A DNA stretch of 64,000 nt from the NCBI GenBank assembly GCA_021234155.1, contig JAJEKV010000251.1:470810-534809 (forward strand), read 5' to 3'. This DNA comes from Isoetes taiwanensis (lineage: Eukaryota > Streptophyta > Lycopodiopsida > Isoetales > Isoetaceae). The translations under genes and the position numbers were made by a program. Position 1 is the first letter of the stretch, and each line of letters opens with the position of its first letter. Of the stretch, positions 1 to 10,517 are shown piece by piece. The notes under the pieces were generated by a model that was given only the letters and a program-made list of their open reading frames with translations, did no database searches and had not been told where the DNA came from.

Positions 1-1897
1 GTTCTGCTTCATTTTTTCGAGTTGTTTTACCTGCATTTACTTGCACATCCATCTTTGGTTCCTCCTCCCACAAAGACCCTTGAGATGTTTCAGCGGGTTG
101 CAAAGGCCAAGGGTCGCCATTCTCATTTTCATTCTCATCTTCAACTGGTGGGTTTTGTACCGCCCTTCTCCAGCAAACAGGGCATATGTAGAGGTCGGGC
201 ATGCAAACGTCCAACCATTGCATTGTAGGTATGGAAGGAAAGAGTAGATGATCACTGTCATATTCACTGCAGGGTTTCCCATAATCGGCAGCAGAGGAAG
301 ACGTTCATCCGGGCAGCATAGGAAGACGTTGATCAAATTATTCCTGTGGTTTTCATGTTTCACTCTGATTTGAGCTCTAACTATGTGGTTTTCATGTTCC
401 ACTCTGATTTGAGCTCTAACTATGTTTGTCCTTCTAGTTAACTATTGCTGGCCTAAAGTCTACAGAGATTGCAAGCATATGAGAAGAGGTAAGTACAGAT
501 TTTGTATTTCATTAATTTGTGCATCCAGATTTCACATTCAATTTTTTTTTTACAAATCCAGATTTGACAAACTAAGATTGTTATCTACATCTCCTCTATT
601 CCAGAATGCATTGTCCATTATGATATTTGTGTGGGTTTTCAGACCAAATATAAAAAATGGCGTTAAAACTACTCCATCTGCTCCATAGTTTCTCCTTTAT
701 TTTGCTTTGTTTCTTGTTATTATTTTTGGTTTAAAACTACTCCATCTGCTCCATAGTCTCTCCTTTATTTTGCTTTGTTTCTTGTTATTATTTTTTGGTT
801 CACTTGCAATAGGACAAGTTGTGTACATCCTTTTATAAATATCCTCATAGTTTTTGTGGCTTTGCTTCTATTTGTTTGCCATTCGAAACTAAGAGATTGC
901 ATACACATTGCTTGTATATCCAGATGCTCTGACTTTTCTCATATGCTCGGGTAGAGGCGCATTTTGTTTTCTCGTGATAACAACCTGTAGTGGTCATGCT
1001 TCTCGCTACAAGCCATTGTTTTCCAACTTTGTTTTCCAACTCAAGCCATTGTTTTCCAACTTTGTTTTCCAACTCGGTGGATAGTAGAAGTGGAACATTC
1101 TTCACGCTCATTCTAGATGCCAATTTAACATTGTTTTCCAACTCTGTGGATAATAGAAGTGGAACATTGTTCACGTTATTCAATGCCGGGGACATTCGAA
1201 GGCAAAACTTTTTAATTAAGATATGTAATGGGTTTAAATCCCCTAAAATGTGTTACTGAGATTGCCTCAAAGACACATATAGCTCAAGGTTAAATTGCAT
1301 ATGCACATTTCTTGCTACCCTTATATTTTAATAAACTCCATCTTCTTCTTCAAACTAAACCCCGATTCGGCATATCAATTCCCTAAGGTCTTTAAGGTTT
1401 TTTAAGGTTGTTAGGGCCCGAAGGGCCCAAAATTTTTTTTTAATATGACAACCAATACACAATTACTATTAGCATTAATTAACGTAAACCATTGCATTCA
1501 ACACATTTAAATTAAATCCCCCTTAAAACCCCCTTTGGTTTGGGTGCATATTCACGAGGAGGGGTTACGCTTAGGCAGCGAGAGCCCCTAATACACGTAC
1601 AAAATTAACACCATTAAGTATATTCCCTCAAATCTTATAGTATTTTGCAAATCTTGATATACAACATACAAAAACTTGTACAGGCATACCCCACAAACGA
1701 GGATCGTTATGTACGGTCCAGATCAAGGAACAAAGGGCAAATATGCCCATCTGACAGCTCTCGATGCCCGGAGTAACCCCTCGTGTGAATATGCACCCAA
1801 ACCAAAGGGGGTTTTAAGGGGGATTTAATTTAAATGTGTTGAATGCAATGGTTTACGTTAATCAATGCTAATAGTAATTGTGTATTGGTTGTCATAT
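1..1897. repeat. Duplicated ~1.9 kb segment, copy A (cut by window start)
   Basis: This segment matches 20690-22582 almost base for base with small indels, so it is one of two direct copies about 20.7 kb apart. Both copies carry the same internal tandem duplications: a ~70-bp unit (about 664-800), a ~32-bp unit containing GTTTTCCAACT (about 1013-1075) and a longer repeat of the 'GTGGATA(G/A)TAGAAGTGGAACATT' type (about 1065-1180). A strong donor-like GTAAGT follows AAGAG near 488, so part may be a captured gene. No convincing protein is encoded. Both copies lose similarity exactly at the end of the foldback element. The left end lies outside the window. Confidence 0.85.
1443..1897. mobile_element. 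Foldback/MITE-like element, copy A
   Basis: The two ends are long inverted repeats. The left arm starts ATATGACAACCAATACACAA and the right arm ends with its reverse complement. The arms pair over roughly 125-145 bp and surround a ~160-bp centre. A perfect GGGCCC-GAA-GGGCCC hairpin followed by a T-run lies just outside the left arm. No coding capacity is present. A TA-type target duplication is possible (AATA / CATAT context) but not proven. The family is not recognised. Confidence 0.75.
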
Positions 1898-2195
1898 TGG
1901 TTGTGTATTGTGTATTGGTTGTGCAATGGTTTACTTTTCTTTAATCATATGATTATCAAGTTCTCATGTTGGCTCAATATAATTTAAAACACGATCCAAT
2001 TTTTTTCTTAAGTATTAATTTCACATTTTGTTTTATTTTCCAATCCATGTTTGACTCCAATCCCACACTCCCTAGCTCTTTTTTTTTACATCCTTTCAAG
2101 ATAAAGATAAAGATAAAAATAAAAATAAAGAAAGATTAAGAACTTGCCTAGCCATTATAAGTTCATGCACATTTTTTTTGTGTGTTCAAGGTTAT
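1898..2195. other. Spacer with short repeats
   Basis: AT-rich spacer. It begins with extra partial copies of the TGTATTGGTTG motif from the foldback end and contains a simple GATAAAGATAAAAATAAA tract near 2100. No gene is visible. Confidence 0.6.
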
Positions 2196-2200
2196 AATTC

Positions 2201-2759
2201 TGATACGGAGCATAGCACGGGGGAGTGGTCTACGGCGCCAGGGTTATGGGGGTATGGCAAAATATGGCAAAGTTGTGGAAACATGGCAAACATTACTCAT
2301 GTATCTAGGGACCTTTATTCTTATGGGAAATACAAGGTAAAGATGGTTGCACAAACATGGAAGGGGTCGAGACACTATCATTGGGATGATTATTGGCTGA
2401 GGAAAAGATCATAGATAATGATTATCCCATATGATAAGTCATATAATCCAATTAAAGGCAAGGAGATATTTTTGAGAAAAAGGCAACTGCCTGCTAAAAA
2501 AGGCTAAAGTCGCAGAGAGATCTATAAATAGAACCGAAATTTCAGTTGGACATATCTCCACAACCAGAGCTCCGATTGAGGCGATATTTACCTCTTGGAA
2601 CCGGCTCGCAGTCTAGTTTCCGAATTGGGGTGGCACATTCCGTAATTCATCTCGAGAAGAGAGTAATGGCCGAAAAGGTGACAGGGGGTCACAAATTACT
2701 GCTACAGCGACTCGGCAGATTTGCAATTATTTTCTGATCTATGGTCTACGTGGAGTAGC
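2201..2759 (+). repeat. LTR copy 1, 3'-truncated
   Basis: Starts TGATACGGAGCATAGC like the two complete LTRs and matches them until GGAGTAGC near 2759, where it jumps into the 58-bp sequence that precedes the 3' LTR elsewhere in the element. About 215 bp of U5 is missing. It carries a TATA box TATAAATAG at 2523-2531. Confidence 0.88.
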
Positions 2760-2817
2760 AAGGTACTGGAACGTACTTGGACGATCGCGGACGATCTCTT
2801 TTTGAGAAGGGATGGAC

Positions 2818-3593
2818 TGATACGGAGCATAGCACGGGGGAGTGGTCCACGGCGCCAGGGTTATTGGGGTATGGCAAAATATGGCAAAGTTGTGGAAACA
2901 TGGCAAACATTACTCATGTATCTAGGGACCTTCATTCTTATGGGAAATACAAGGTAAAGATGGTTGCACAAACATGGAAGGGGTCGAGACACTATCATTG
3001 GGATGATTATTGGCTGAGAAAAAGATCATAGATAATGATTATCCCATATGATAAGTCATATAATCTAATTAAAGGCAAGGAGATATTTTGAGAAAAAGGC
3101 AACTGCCTGCTAAAAAAAGGCTAAAGTCGCAGAGAGATCTATAAATAGAACCAAAACTTCAGTTGGACATATCTCCACAACCAGAGCTCCGATTGAGGCG
3201 ATATTTACTCGTTGGAACCGGCTCGGAGTCTAGTTTCCGAATTGGGGTGGTACATTCCGTAATTCATCCCGAGAAGAGAGTAATGGCCGAAAAGGTGATA
3301 GGGGGTTACAAATTACTGCTACAGTGACTCGGCAGATTTGTAATTATTTTCTGATCTATGGTCTACGTGGAGTAGCTATGGATTGAGTCTTTGCTCATGG
3401 TCTATGTGGAGTAGCCAGACATTGTTTGCCAAGCCAGTTGCCATTTGCACGGTCATAACCTTGTGGACCCGGTTGGGTGGTTAACCGTGTTCTTCAATGT
3501 ACTTGTTTGAGATATATGATAATTGGATCTTGATCTTCAAATAAGATGCTATTGTTCAGTTGTTTAGCTTCCCATAAACAATGAATCGTATCA
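2818..3593 (+). repeat. LTR copy 2 (complete, 776 bp)
   Basis: Runs TGATAC...GTATCA and is almost identical to 4775-5551. The promoter TATA box is at 3140-3148. Two near copies of GGTCTA(C/T)GTGGAGTAGC lie in the 3' part. It is followed at once by the tRNA-iMet primer site, so it acts as the 5' LTR of the surviving internal domain. Confidence 0.92.
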
Positions 3594-3595
3594 AG

Positions 3596-3607
3596 TGGTA
3601 TCAGAGC
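3596..3607 (+). other. Primer-binding site for initiator tRNA-Met
   Basis: TGGTATCAGAGC, two bases after the LTR end, is the standard complement of the 3' end of plant initiator tRNA-Met and fixes the orientation and the 5' LTR boundary. Confidence 0.93.
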
Positions 3608-3814
3608 GGAAGTTTACGATTGTTCTGGGAATCTATGGGCTATGGAAACATCACCGAGATTTGAATTCCTACTTTTGATTTGAATCAAAGAAGATGGAAC
3701 TAGTGGTGGTATTACACTCTAAGACTGCGACACTTGCAAGTTTGTGCTGCAAGTACAGTTGGGTTGAACTTCGTCAAAAAGTGTGTTGGGGGCCAAGTAT
3801 ATGAGTGAACTGGC

Positions 3815-4630
3815 GAATCCTTGGAGCGTGGCATCCAAGTAAGGAGGATTTGACGACTGCTGCTGCAAGTGAAGCTGGGGCATCAGTAGCAGATAAAATT
3901 CGGTGCTTTCGTGGAGAATGCTCGAAGCATATGGGACGGACTTGTGGAGAACGAGTTCGGATGGTTGGGGGAAACTCCTATGATCCTTTGGGGGATTATG
4001 GAATAAATAAAAGCATCTTGCTTGAGATTGCAGAGTCAGATCATGGTGATCTGTAAAGCCGGTTGGCCGTGGCATAAATATTTGACTTGGGAAGTCATCT
4101 ATATTAACACTTGACCTTATTTGCAGGTTTGCTTAGTGTTAAGCATTGGGGAGGACACTTTACGTAGAAGCTGTATGGATGCAAAAATTTGGATGCGGAA
4201 TCTCAAATTGTTTCCTATGGGACAGGCTTATGGGTAAAGTTCCTAAGTTGAATTTCTTTATTTGGAATAAAGAATAGATACTTTTGTTGTGTATACCCAT
4301 GGTAGATTAGTGACTACGATTGCAACGTAGCCGGCTTGAACATGGTATACTAGATAGGGAATGCCTCTTGGTAGATTAGTAATTGTGATTGCAACACAAT
4401 TGTCTTGACAAAGTTACATCTGTATCTTGGAGATACACTGTATCGTGGTGGCGATACAATCAAGTAGTACCGCGAAGGTACGAAAGATATTAAAGCACCA
4501 CGGAGGTACAAGGATATATCGTACTGTGGAAGTACGTGGATATCCATAACTGCTTCTAGAGTTTTGCAAGGATTGAAAGAATAGAAACGTGGAGGTTCCA
4601 ATGGGTATAAGGTACTGGGGAAGTACAATA
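3815..4630 (+). other. Internal domain made of serial short hairpins
   Basis: Instead of gag-pol, this domain is a chain of short perfect stem-loops. Clear cases are CTTGGA/TCCAAG (3820-3839), ATGCT-CGA-AGCAT (3918-3930), CAGATCA-TGG-TGATCTG (4037-4053), TGACTT-GGG-AAGTCA (4083-4097), a 9-bp stem with loop TGG (4254-4274), CTACG-ATTGCAA-CGTAG (4314-4330), AATTGTG-ATTGCAA-CACAATT (4381-4401), TGTATCT-TGG-AGATACA (4421-4437), TGTATCG-TGGTGG-CGATACA (4439-4458), GTACC-GCGAA-GGTAC (4467-4481), CGTACT-GTGGA-AGTACG inside an outer GGATAT/ATATCC stem (4512-4545) and GTACT-GGGGA-AGTAC (4612-4626). Loops are alike (TGG or GYGGA-like) while stems differ but stay paired, which suggests selection on structure. 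Short ORFs here look like chance. Confidence 0.8.
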
Positions 4631-4702
4631 ACTTATATAACCATTCTTGAGTTCGCAGGGTTTAGGAACTCCCAGGTGCACGTTGAATATGGAACAACCA
4701 CC

Positions 4703-4774
4703 TTGAGAAGGGATGGACCAAACTGGAACGTACTTGGACGATCACGGACGATCTCTTTTTGAGAAGGGATGGAC
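4703..4774 (+). other. Duplicated polypurine tract before 3' LTR
   Basis: TTGAGAAGGGATGGAC occurs twice, at 4703-4718 and at 4759-4774. The second copy abuts the 3' LTR and is the likely plus-strand primer. The same sequence precedes LTR copy 2 at 2802-2817. Confidence 0.7.
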
Positions 4775-5551
4775 TGATACGGAGCATAGCAGGGGGGAGT
4801 GGTCCACGGCGCCAGGGTTATGGGGGTATGGCAAAATATGGCAAAGTTGTGGAAACATGGCAAACATTACTCATGTATCTAGGGACCTTTATTCTTATGG
4901 GAAATACAAGGTAAAGATGGTTGCACAAACATGGAAGGGGTCGAGACACTATCATTGGGATGATTATTGGCTGAAAAAAAGATCATAGATAATGATTATC
5001 ACATATGATAAGTCATATAATCTAATTAAAGGCAAGGAGATATTTTGAGAAAAAGGCAACTGCCTGCTAAAAAAAGGCTAAAGTCGCAGAGAGATCTATA
5101 AATAGAACCAAAACTTCAGTTGGACATATCTCCACAACCAGAGCTCCGATTGAGGCGATATTTACCTCGTTGGAACCGGCTCCGAGTCTAATTTCCGAAT
5201 TGGGGACGTACATTCCGTAATTCATCCCAAGAAGAGAGTAATGGCCGAAAAGGTGATAGGGGGTCACAAATTACTGCTACAACGACTCGACAGATTTGTA
5301 ATTATTTTCTGATATATGGTCTACGTGGAGTAGCTATGGATTGAGTCTTTGCTCATGGTCTATGTGGAGTAGCCAGACATTGTTTGCCAAGCCAGTTGCC
5401 ATTTGCACGGTCATAACCTTGTGGACCCGGTTGGGTGGTTAACCGTGTTCTTCAATGTACTTGTTTGAGATATATGATAATTGGATCTTGATCTTCAAAT
5501 AAGATGCTATTGTTCAGTTGTTTAGCTTCCCATAAACAATGAATCGTATCA
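4775..5551 (+). repeat. LTR copy 3 (complete, 777 bp)
   Basis: Runs TGATAC...GTATCA, then the TSD AATTC. TATA box at 5097-5105. It is nearly identical to LTR copy 2, implying fairly recent insertion or gene conversion. Confidence 0.92.
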
Positions 5552-5556
5552 AATTC

Positions 5557-5869
5557 CTCATTCACTATAATACATGTTTTACAAAGTTGTCAATTACATT
5601 GCTTACAATTATATTTCTTACAATAAAACTACACGAACACTCATGGTTAGACTCGAACAAATCTAAAGTTTGCTAAATATGTCATAGTTGCAGTGTTCCC
5701 ATGCCAAATTGCAATGTGGTATCTTGGACACAATCCTTGTAGGATAATAGAGCTTGACAGGATGCAAATGAAAATTATAAAAAAATAATAAAAAAATAAT
5801 ACATACAGTCAATGAGTTATCCACCTCTTGTCAAAAACATACTTGCCCAATCAACATCTTACACAACAA
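5557..5869. other. AT-rich spacer, nothing recognised
   Basis: AT-rich sequence downstream of the LTR element. I see no gene, RNA or clear repeat. Confidence 0.5.
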
Positions 5870-6175
5870 ACTTTCAAGACTCCAGTAGTTCACAACCTTG
5901 CAATGACCTTTGGCAAGGACTATTTCTGGTGCCATGTAGTCCACAACTTCACACACATAGAAGTTGATGGTTTAGAATCAGTTATTTCCCATGTAAGACC
6001 GAAATCTATAAGCCTCACCTGCAAATAATAGATAGTAATTGTATCATCATTGCATAGTGCCAATAGTAGAACATAACTATACATACATATCCTTTAGCAT
6101 CCCAAACAAAATCCTCTAGCTTCAGATCTCGATAAACAATTCCATTTTTGTATGCTATTACAAAGATTGTTTAGA
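5870..6175 (-). pseudogene. PKG/AGC-type protein kinase fragment
   Basis: Read on the minus strand, two pieces of a Ser/Thr kinase catalytic domain are visible. The first contains GIVYRDLKLEDFVWDAKGY, the catalytic loop, with YRDLK in place of the usual Y/HRDLK and ED in place of EN. After about 60 bp that look like an intron comes VRLIDFGLTWEI with the Mg-binding DFG. The frame then shifts and continues VDYMAPEIVLAKGH and VNYWSL, the APE and DxWSLG regions. This order and the wording of the activation segment resemble AGC kinases of the cGMP-dependent type. A frameshift inside the activation loop and the lack of flanking kinase sequence make it a pseudogene fragment. The family is inferred from motifs only. 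Confidence 0.6.
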
Positions 6176-6207
6176 CTGCAAAAGTGAGTCAAATCCTCAC
6201 TATAACA

Positions 6208-6411
6208 TTAGAACGATGGAGTTACCATCGAGTATTCTCCAATAAATATCAAGACCAGAAAGTCATCTATCACAAGATCATAAGATGGTGGATTTAGAGT
6301 CTCAGTTTCATTGTAGAAGCACTTGAGAGCATCATCATCGACTATGATTATATCATCCTTATTCTTGATACCAAGTTTGTCCATCATGTTTCTCAACTGT
6401 TCTCTGCACAT
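6208..6411 (-). other. Unrecognised 67-codon ORF upstream of the kinase fragment
   Basis: An open frame rich in acidic residues (KDDIIIVDDD near residues 18-27) lies just upstream of the kinase fragment in the same orientation. It could be a preceding exon of the same dead gene or a chance ORF. I do not recognise it. Confidence 0.25.
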
Positions 6412-6429
6412 ATTTGCTCTGGTCCCAAA

Positions 6430-6999
6430 AGGTTAATCACTGTCGACCCATTTTCCTAAGGCCTTCGTAGTATTCTTAATGTTCCAGAGTTCCATGAATA
6501 ACCAAATACCCACTCGAAATAACTTAACTGTCTCATAGCCCTCGAAGTAAAGAGTTCGTTCTCGTCCATGCATGTTCTACTTTTGCCATTTCTCTGATAT
6601 TAGCAGATGAAGTTGTCTCGCGAGATGGCGTTCATCATCTTTTCATGCACAATACATTTACCCAGATCTTCATCAGCAGTTGCAATTGTCTCGCCACTTA
6701 GGATTGTGAGTAGAGAGAGCCGTCTTCTCTTTGGCCGGTATGTGGTGTGCATATATCGTGAGTCCGCATCACGAGAATGCGATCAATCCTTTCCGTCGGA
6801 TCGACATTCTCGAGAGAGGAGACGTGATATATATTCGGTTTCCTAAGTGTTTTCCTTATTCAACATTCTTTTCACAGCAATATAGTAGCATTGTTAAAAC
6901 CCACCCTTCCTGCCCCTTCCTTTCTTTACATTATTTACTTGTTGATAGCTATAACCTGATATATTGAGAAGTTTGTTTATCATTAGTATCGTCATTCGC
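6430..6999. other. Spacer, nothing recognised
   Basis: Two overlapping short plus-strand ORFs occur here (about 6607-6967), but neither shows a motif, and they read through simple repeats such as TCTCGCGAGA-like palindromes. I do not call a gene. Confidence 0.4.
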
Positions 7000-7560
7000 T
7001 TGGCAGGCATGACCAGCTATTATGGTTTTTTTTGTTTCTCATTTATGTTGTCGATGATGAATCTCTTGGTATGCGTGACTGGCCCGTTCATTTTTTAGGG
7101 ATTTATTGTTTGCATAGCACGTGCAACCAACCCCTCTGGAGGTTTACATCTCGTATTTGATGTTTTACAAGTTATGTTCATTTTTTGTTCGCATTTTACG
7201 TGCGACCAGCCCCTACTTGCTATAGAGGATTTTTGCTTGCGTGGGCGCGCAACTCGCCCTCTGGAAGTTTACGTTTCTAATTTGATATTTCATAAGGTTT
7301 ACATAAAGTTATGTTCATATTTTGTTTACATAGTACGCACGACCAGCCCCTTCTTGTTACAGTGGTTTTTTGTTTGTGTGATACCATGACCAGCCCCTCT
7401 GGAGGTTTATATTTTTCATTGATATTTTCTTTTATGCTCATAATTTTTGCCTATTGATTTGCATTGCACCACAATCAGCCCTTCCATTTTTTAGACAGAA
7501 TTTTTGTTTGTGTGGCATGCATGACCAATCCCTCTGGAGGTTACTTTTTTCGTTGATGTT
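7000..7560. repeat. Degenerate dimeric tandem repeat, ~130-bp period
   Basis: A motif like GCATGACCAGCCCCTCTGGAG followed by GTTTAC recurs at about 7121, 7243, 7381 and 7512. A related half-motif (GCATGACCAGC or CGCACGACCAGCCCCTTC type) recurs between them at about 7003, 7071, 7198, 7334 and 7466. The unit is thus a ~130-bp dimer of two ~65-bp halves, with about four to four and a half copies that have diverged. T-rich spacers resembling TTTTTTGTTTGC lie between. Confidence 0.72.
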
Positions 7561-8059
7561 GAGCAATTTCCGTAATTCTTTTCATTGATATTGATTCGCA
7601 TGGTGCACTTGATCAATATTGTTGCTCCGCCTAGATTTGCGATTTATAGTTTTCCACCTGTGAATTCTTTTGTCGATTGGTCCCGCTGTCGATATTCTCG
7701 TTCAAGCGCCATAAACAATACCTCAAGAGCATTGACGATCATTTCTCATTAGAGTTTTCCACGAAAACCGAAAAGAGCAGGTTTGTTTTTTTTTGAATCT
7801 CAATGAGAAACTGTCACGACTTTTCTCATCTTTGCCTAGCTCTATCATTGTATTATTGCCCTTTATCTGTATATGCCGAAGTCCGATATTGTGGCTATAG
7901 TCACCTATTCCACTCACTTCAAAATTATAAACCCAATGTATACTGCTATTGTGATGAATGAAAAGCCCATCTATGGTCGATGTTTATCGCGGGTCCTCAT
8001 CATGGGAATACCATTTTATAGCCTATGCAACAAAATTTGGACTTATTCAAATTTAAAAA

Positions 8060-8264
8060 TAGCACTTTAAAGATGCCCTATGAGAACATTATATTTATTT
8101 TTTAGCTATTCTTGATTTTAACAAACTTTCAAAGTTGATATAAGACAATTTTATATTAAAAGTATTATGGTTATCGAAGCATAAAGTTGATCTTACTAGT
8201 TTTTTATTGAATCTATTTATAACTAAATTTTTAAATTGGTGAATACAAAAATTTCAGTTCCTAG
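8060..8264 (+). repeat. AT-rich repeat R, copy 1 left part (split by LINE)
   Basis: The block around TTCTTG(A/G)TTTTAACAAACT (about 8110) and GTTGATATAAGACAAT is also present inverted near 23490-23590. The rest of the repeat continues after the LINE at 19618, so the LINE inserted into it. No coding sequence. Confidence 0.6.
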
Positions 8265-8268
8265 AGGG

Positions 8269-10445
8269 ATGTCGCTCGAAGCTCAGACGGCCGCTCTGGC
8301 GGCTGCTGGAAACCGACCAGGGAGAGATCCAGGTACTCACGATGGTGGCCCAGGGCCCCTGATTTATGCTGCCACTGTGGGATCAGGCTGGACAACAGCC
8401 AACCGACAGGTTTCAGGGGCCTTCAAATCGCCCCCAATCGCTGGGACTTCCAACAAATCGGATCCAAATATTGGGGCTTTTGCCCTGCACAAGGTAAATC
8501 AGCTCCCCTGCTTGTCTGATAAGAATCTAGGTCCAATATTAGCCGCCCCAGCTTCGCAAAGTACAGACCACTCCCCAAATAGAGCAAATGGCAATGTAGG
8601 TGAAGCGATATTAGGGGAAGATCAGGCTTCCAAGGCAAGTGTGAGGGCTATCGGAGCTATTCGAACTGTAGTATTAGGGGCAAGGGCAGGGGCAGGAGAT
8701 AGTGCTTATGAGCAGAAAAAACTTACAGAGTCTAGCAGGCCAGATGTATCCATGGTTGGTTCACCTATGGAAGTAGTAGAAACCGAAGTAAATGAAAAAG
8801 AAATGGAAGCAATTAAAAAACTAGCAGAGAAGAAGCACAAATCTGCAGTATTGGCTGAAGCGATAATGGAAGAGAAACGAAGGGCTGAGAGCATTACAAA
8901 GGGGGGATATTTCATCAAAGCAAAGAGGCTGAAAAACTGTCTCCACAAACCACCGAGGCTACAAAAACTGCATCCGAAAAAGGGCATAACAATAGTGCAA
9001 ATCCAGACTTAGTTAGTGGCGGTGCAAGGAGTAATGCAAAGGAGGCTTGGAAAAACAACGACACTATAGCAAGAGTTAACAAGCCTAGATTCTCAGAGTG
9101 GATAAAGAACAATGTGCCAACAGATATAGCCAGGAGTTTGAGAGTAAATGCAGCACTTAAAACAGTAGAAGCAGGTTTTACCCAAGATCTGCGCAAATTA
9201 AATAAAGTTCAACTGGAAAAAAATGGATTTGAAAATGGCGGAAATATGGAAGTAGACGAGGAGTCTAACTTTCCGATAGCAGAGATAGATCATGGTATAC
9301 ATGTAAAAGTGGTGGAGAACTTGGTATCACGTTCTGTCATAGGATTCTTTACAGGAGGTTTCTTGGACTTTCGAAAACTTGAATTCTGGCTGTCAACACA
9401 CTTGAAAAGGCTAGGTTTGCCTCAACATGAATCTCTGAAGGCACTGGGTGGTAACTTCTTCCTCATCTTATTCCATAGTGAAGACGCAGTAGATAAGATG
9501 GCGGCTCGCGCTGCGGACACTTTTATGGGGGAATACATCCTTTACCAATACTATTCTCCCGGCTTTTCCCCGCATCAACTGTCAGCAATCAAAATCCCAT
9601 GCTGGTTGGAGATTGAACACCTACCTCCAGACATGTTGATACCTGAGTTTTTAAAGATCATTGCTAACACAATAGGCGCCTATATCTCACACTCCATAGC
9701 CAGAGGGCCAAGGATTTGTGTAGCCATTCCAGCAAAGGCGTGCATACCCAAAGGGGTGATAGTCAAGAGTGGCAACTGCTCTTTCAAATTTCCCTTGAAA
9801 TTGACCAACAAATGGGAAATATACAGAATGTTTCCAGATCTAAAAATTGAAGGGCTGGAAGAGAACCCTCAGGCAGGATCAAAAGAAGAAACGAGTCCGC
9901 AACATCAAGGACAGAGCGATAATCCCAAAGATCCCCCCACAAGTGTTGGGGTCCCAATGAGCAGCCCCATTGCTTTTGCAACAGTCACCCCAAGTGCTCC
10001 AAGCTGAGAAGTAGAAGCTCCTAACACTAGCGACATGGCATCTCCAACCATGAGACCTACACCGGAGACTATCATCTCTACAACAGGTGAAGGTTTGTCC
10101 AAACAGATGATCAAACCTGGGGCCAGGCAAAAAGAGAGAACCAGAAACATTGCCCGAAAGAATGGAGGGCCTCGTCCAAAGTCCCCTCCTCAAATGTCTC
10201 TCAGCACCCATATTGTCTCTGAGGTAAACAATCCTTTCTCCCAATACATTAAAGAAGTAATGATTTTAGAGGAGGCATCGCCAGAAAAGGTAAAAGGAAA
10301 GCGAGGAGAAGTTGCAGTATGTGCAGAGTTGGCTGCTATAGAGAGTGCTCTCCCATCACACAAAACATTGTGGGCAAACCTCCCAATGGAAGAGGAGTTT
10401 GTGGTGGACGAAGATCCTCCCAGTCTAACAGGAAAAAAAAAATAA
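8269..10445 (+). pseudogene. LINE copy 1 ORF1 (DUF4283-like RNA-binding protein), broken
   Basis: The N-terminal third reads in one frame to a stop at 9012. The frame resumes at about 9000 in another register and runs to 10005-10007 (TGA), then on in the same frame to 10445. The central part (about 9390-9860) has the DUF4283-like core typical of plant L1 ORF1, including IPCWLEIEHLPPDML and a VAIPAKA strand. The last ~140 codons are basic and proline-rich. By analogy it coats the LINE RNA. No CCHC knuckle is visible. Copy 2 shows the intact register at the frameshift near 8900-9000 but has its own stop at the glutamine-rich linker. Confidence 0.8.
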
Positions 10446-10517
10446 AAAGAAAGAAGTAATAGACACAGATGGGATGGGAAACATGAAAAGGAAGAAAGGG
10501 TCTCCAAACATCTCCCT

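Larger units (their letters stand above)
2201..5551 (+). mobile_element. Non-autonomous LTR retrotransposon with three LTRs
   Basis: The element is flanked by the perfect 5-bp duplication AATTC (2196-2200 and 5552-5556). Its LTRs begin TGATAC and end GTATCA, a perfect 6-bp terminal inverted repeat. The order is a 3'-truncated LTR (2201-2759), 58 bp of internal 3' sequence, a complete LTR (2818-3593), a primer-binding site, a ~1.2 kb internal domain and a complete LTR (4775-5551). Because the TSD flanks the outermost LTRs, the layout is best explained as a tandem LTR-internal-LTR-internal-LTR array whose first internal domain was almost wholly deleted. No gag or pol is encoded, so mobility would need proteins in trans. 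Confidence 0.9.

Noticed and set aside
1425-1442. GGGCCC-GAA-GGGCCC hairpin plus T-run as a bacterial-type terminator
   Set aside because: The surrounding DNA is plant repeat DNA; the hairpin is duplicated with the segment and has no operon upstream.
2178-2414. Open frame conserved in all three LTRs (about 70 codons, DTEHSTGEWSTAPG...)
   Set aside because: It sits in U3 upstream of the TATA box; conservation follows from LTR identity, and no motif or start context supports a protein.
2201-5551. Retrozyme (hammerhead ribozyme LTR element)
   Set aside because: I looked for CTGANGA and GAAA core motifs in the LTRs and did not find a consistent hammerhead core; the LTRs are also longer than usual for retrozymes.
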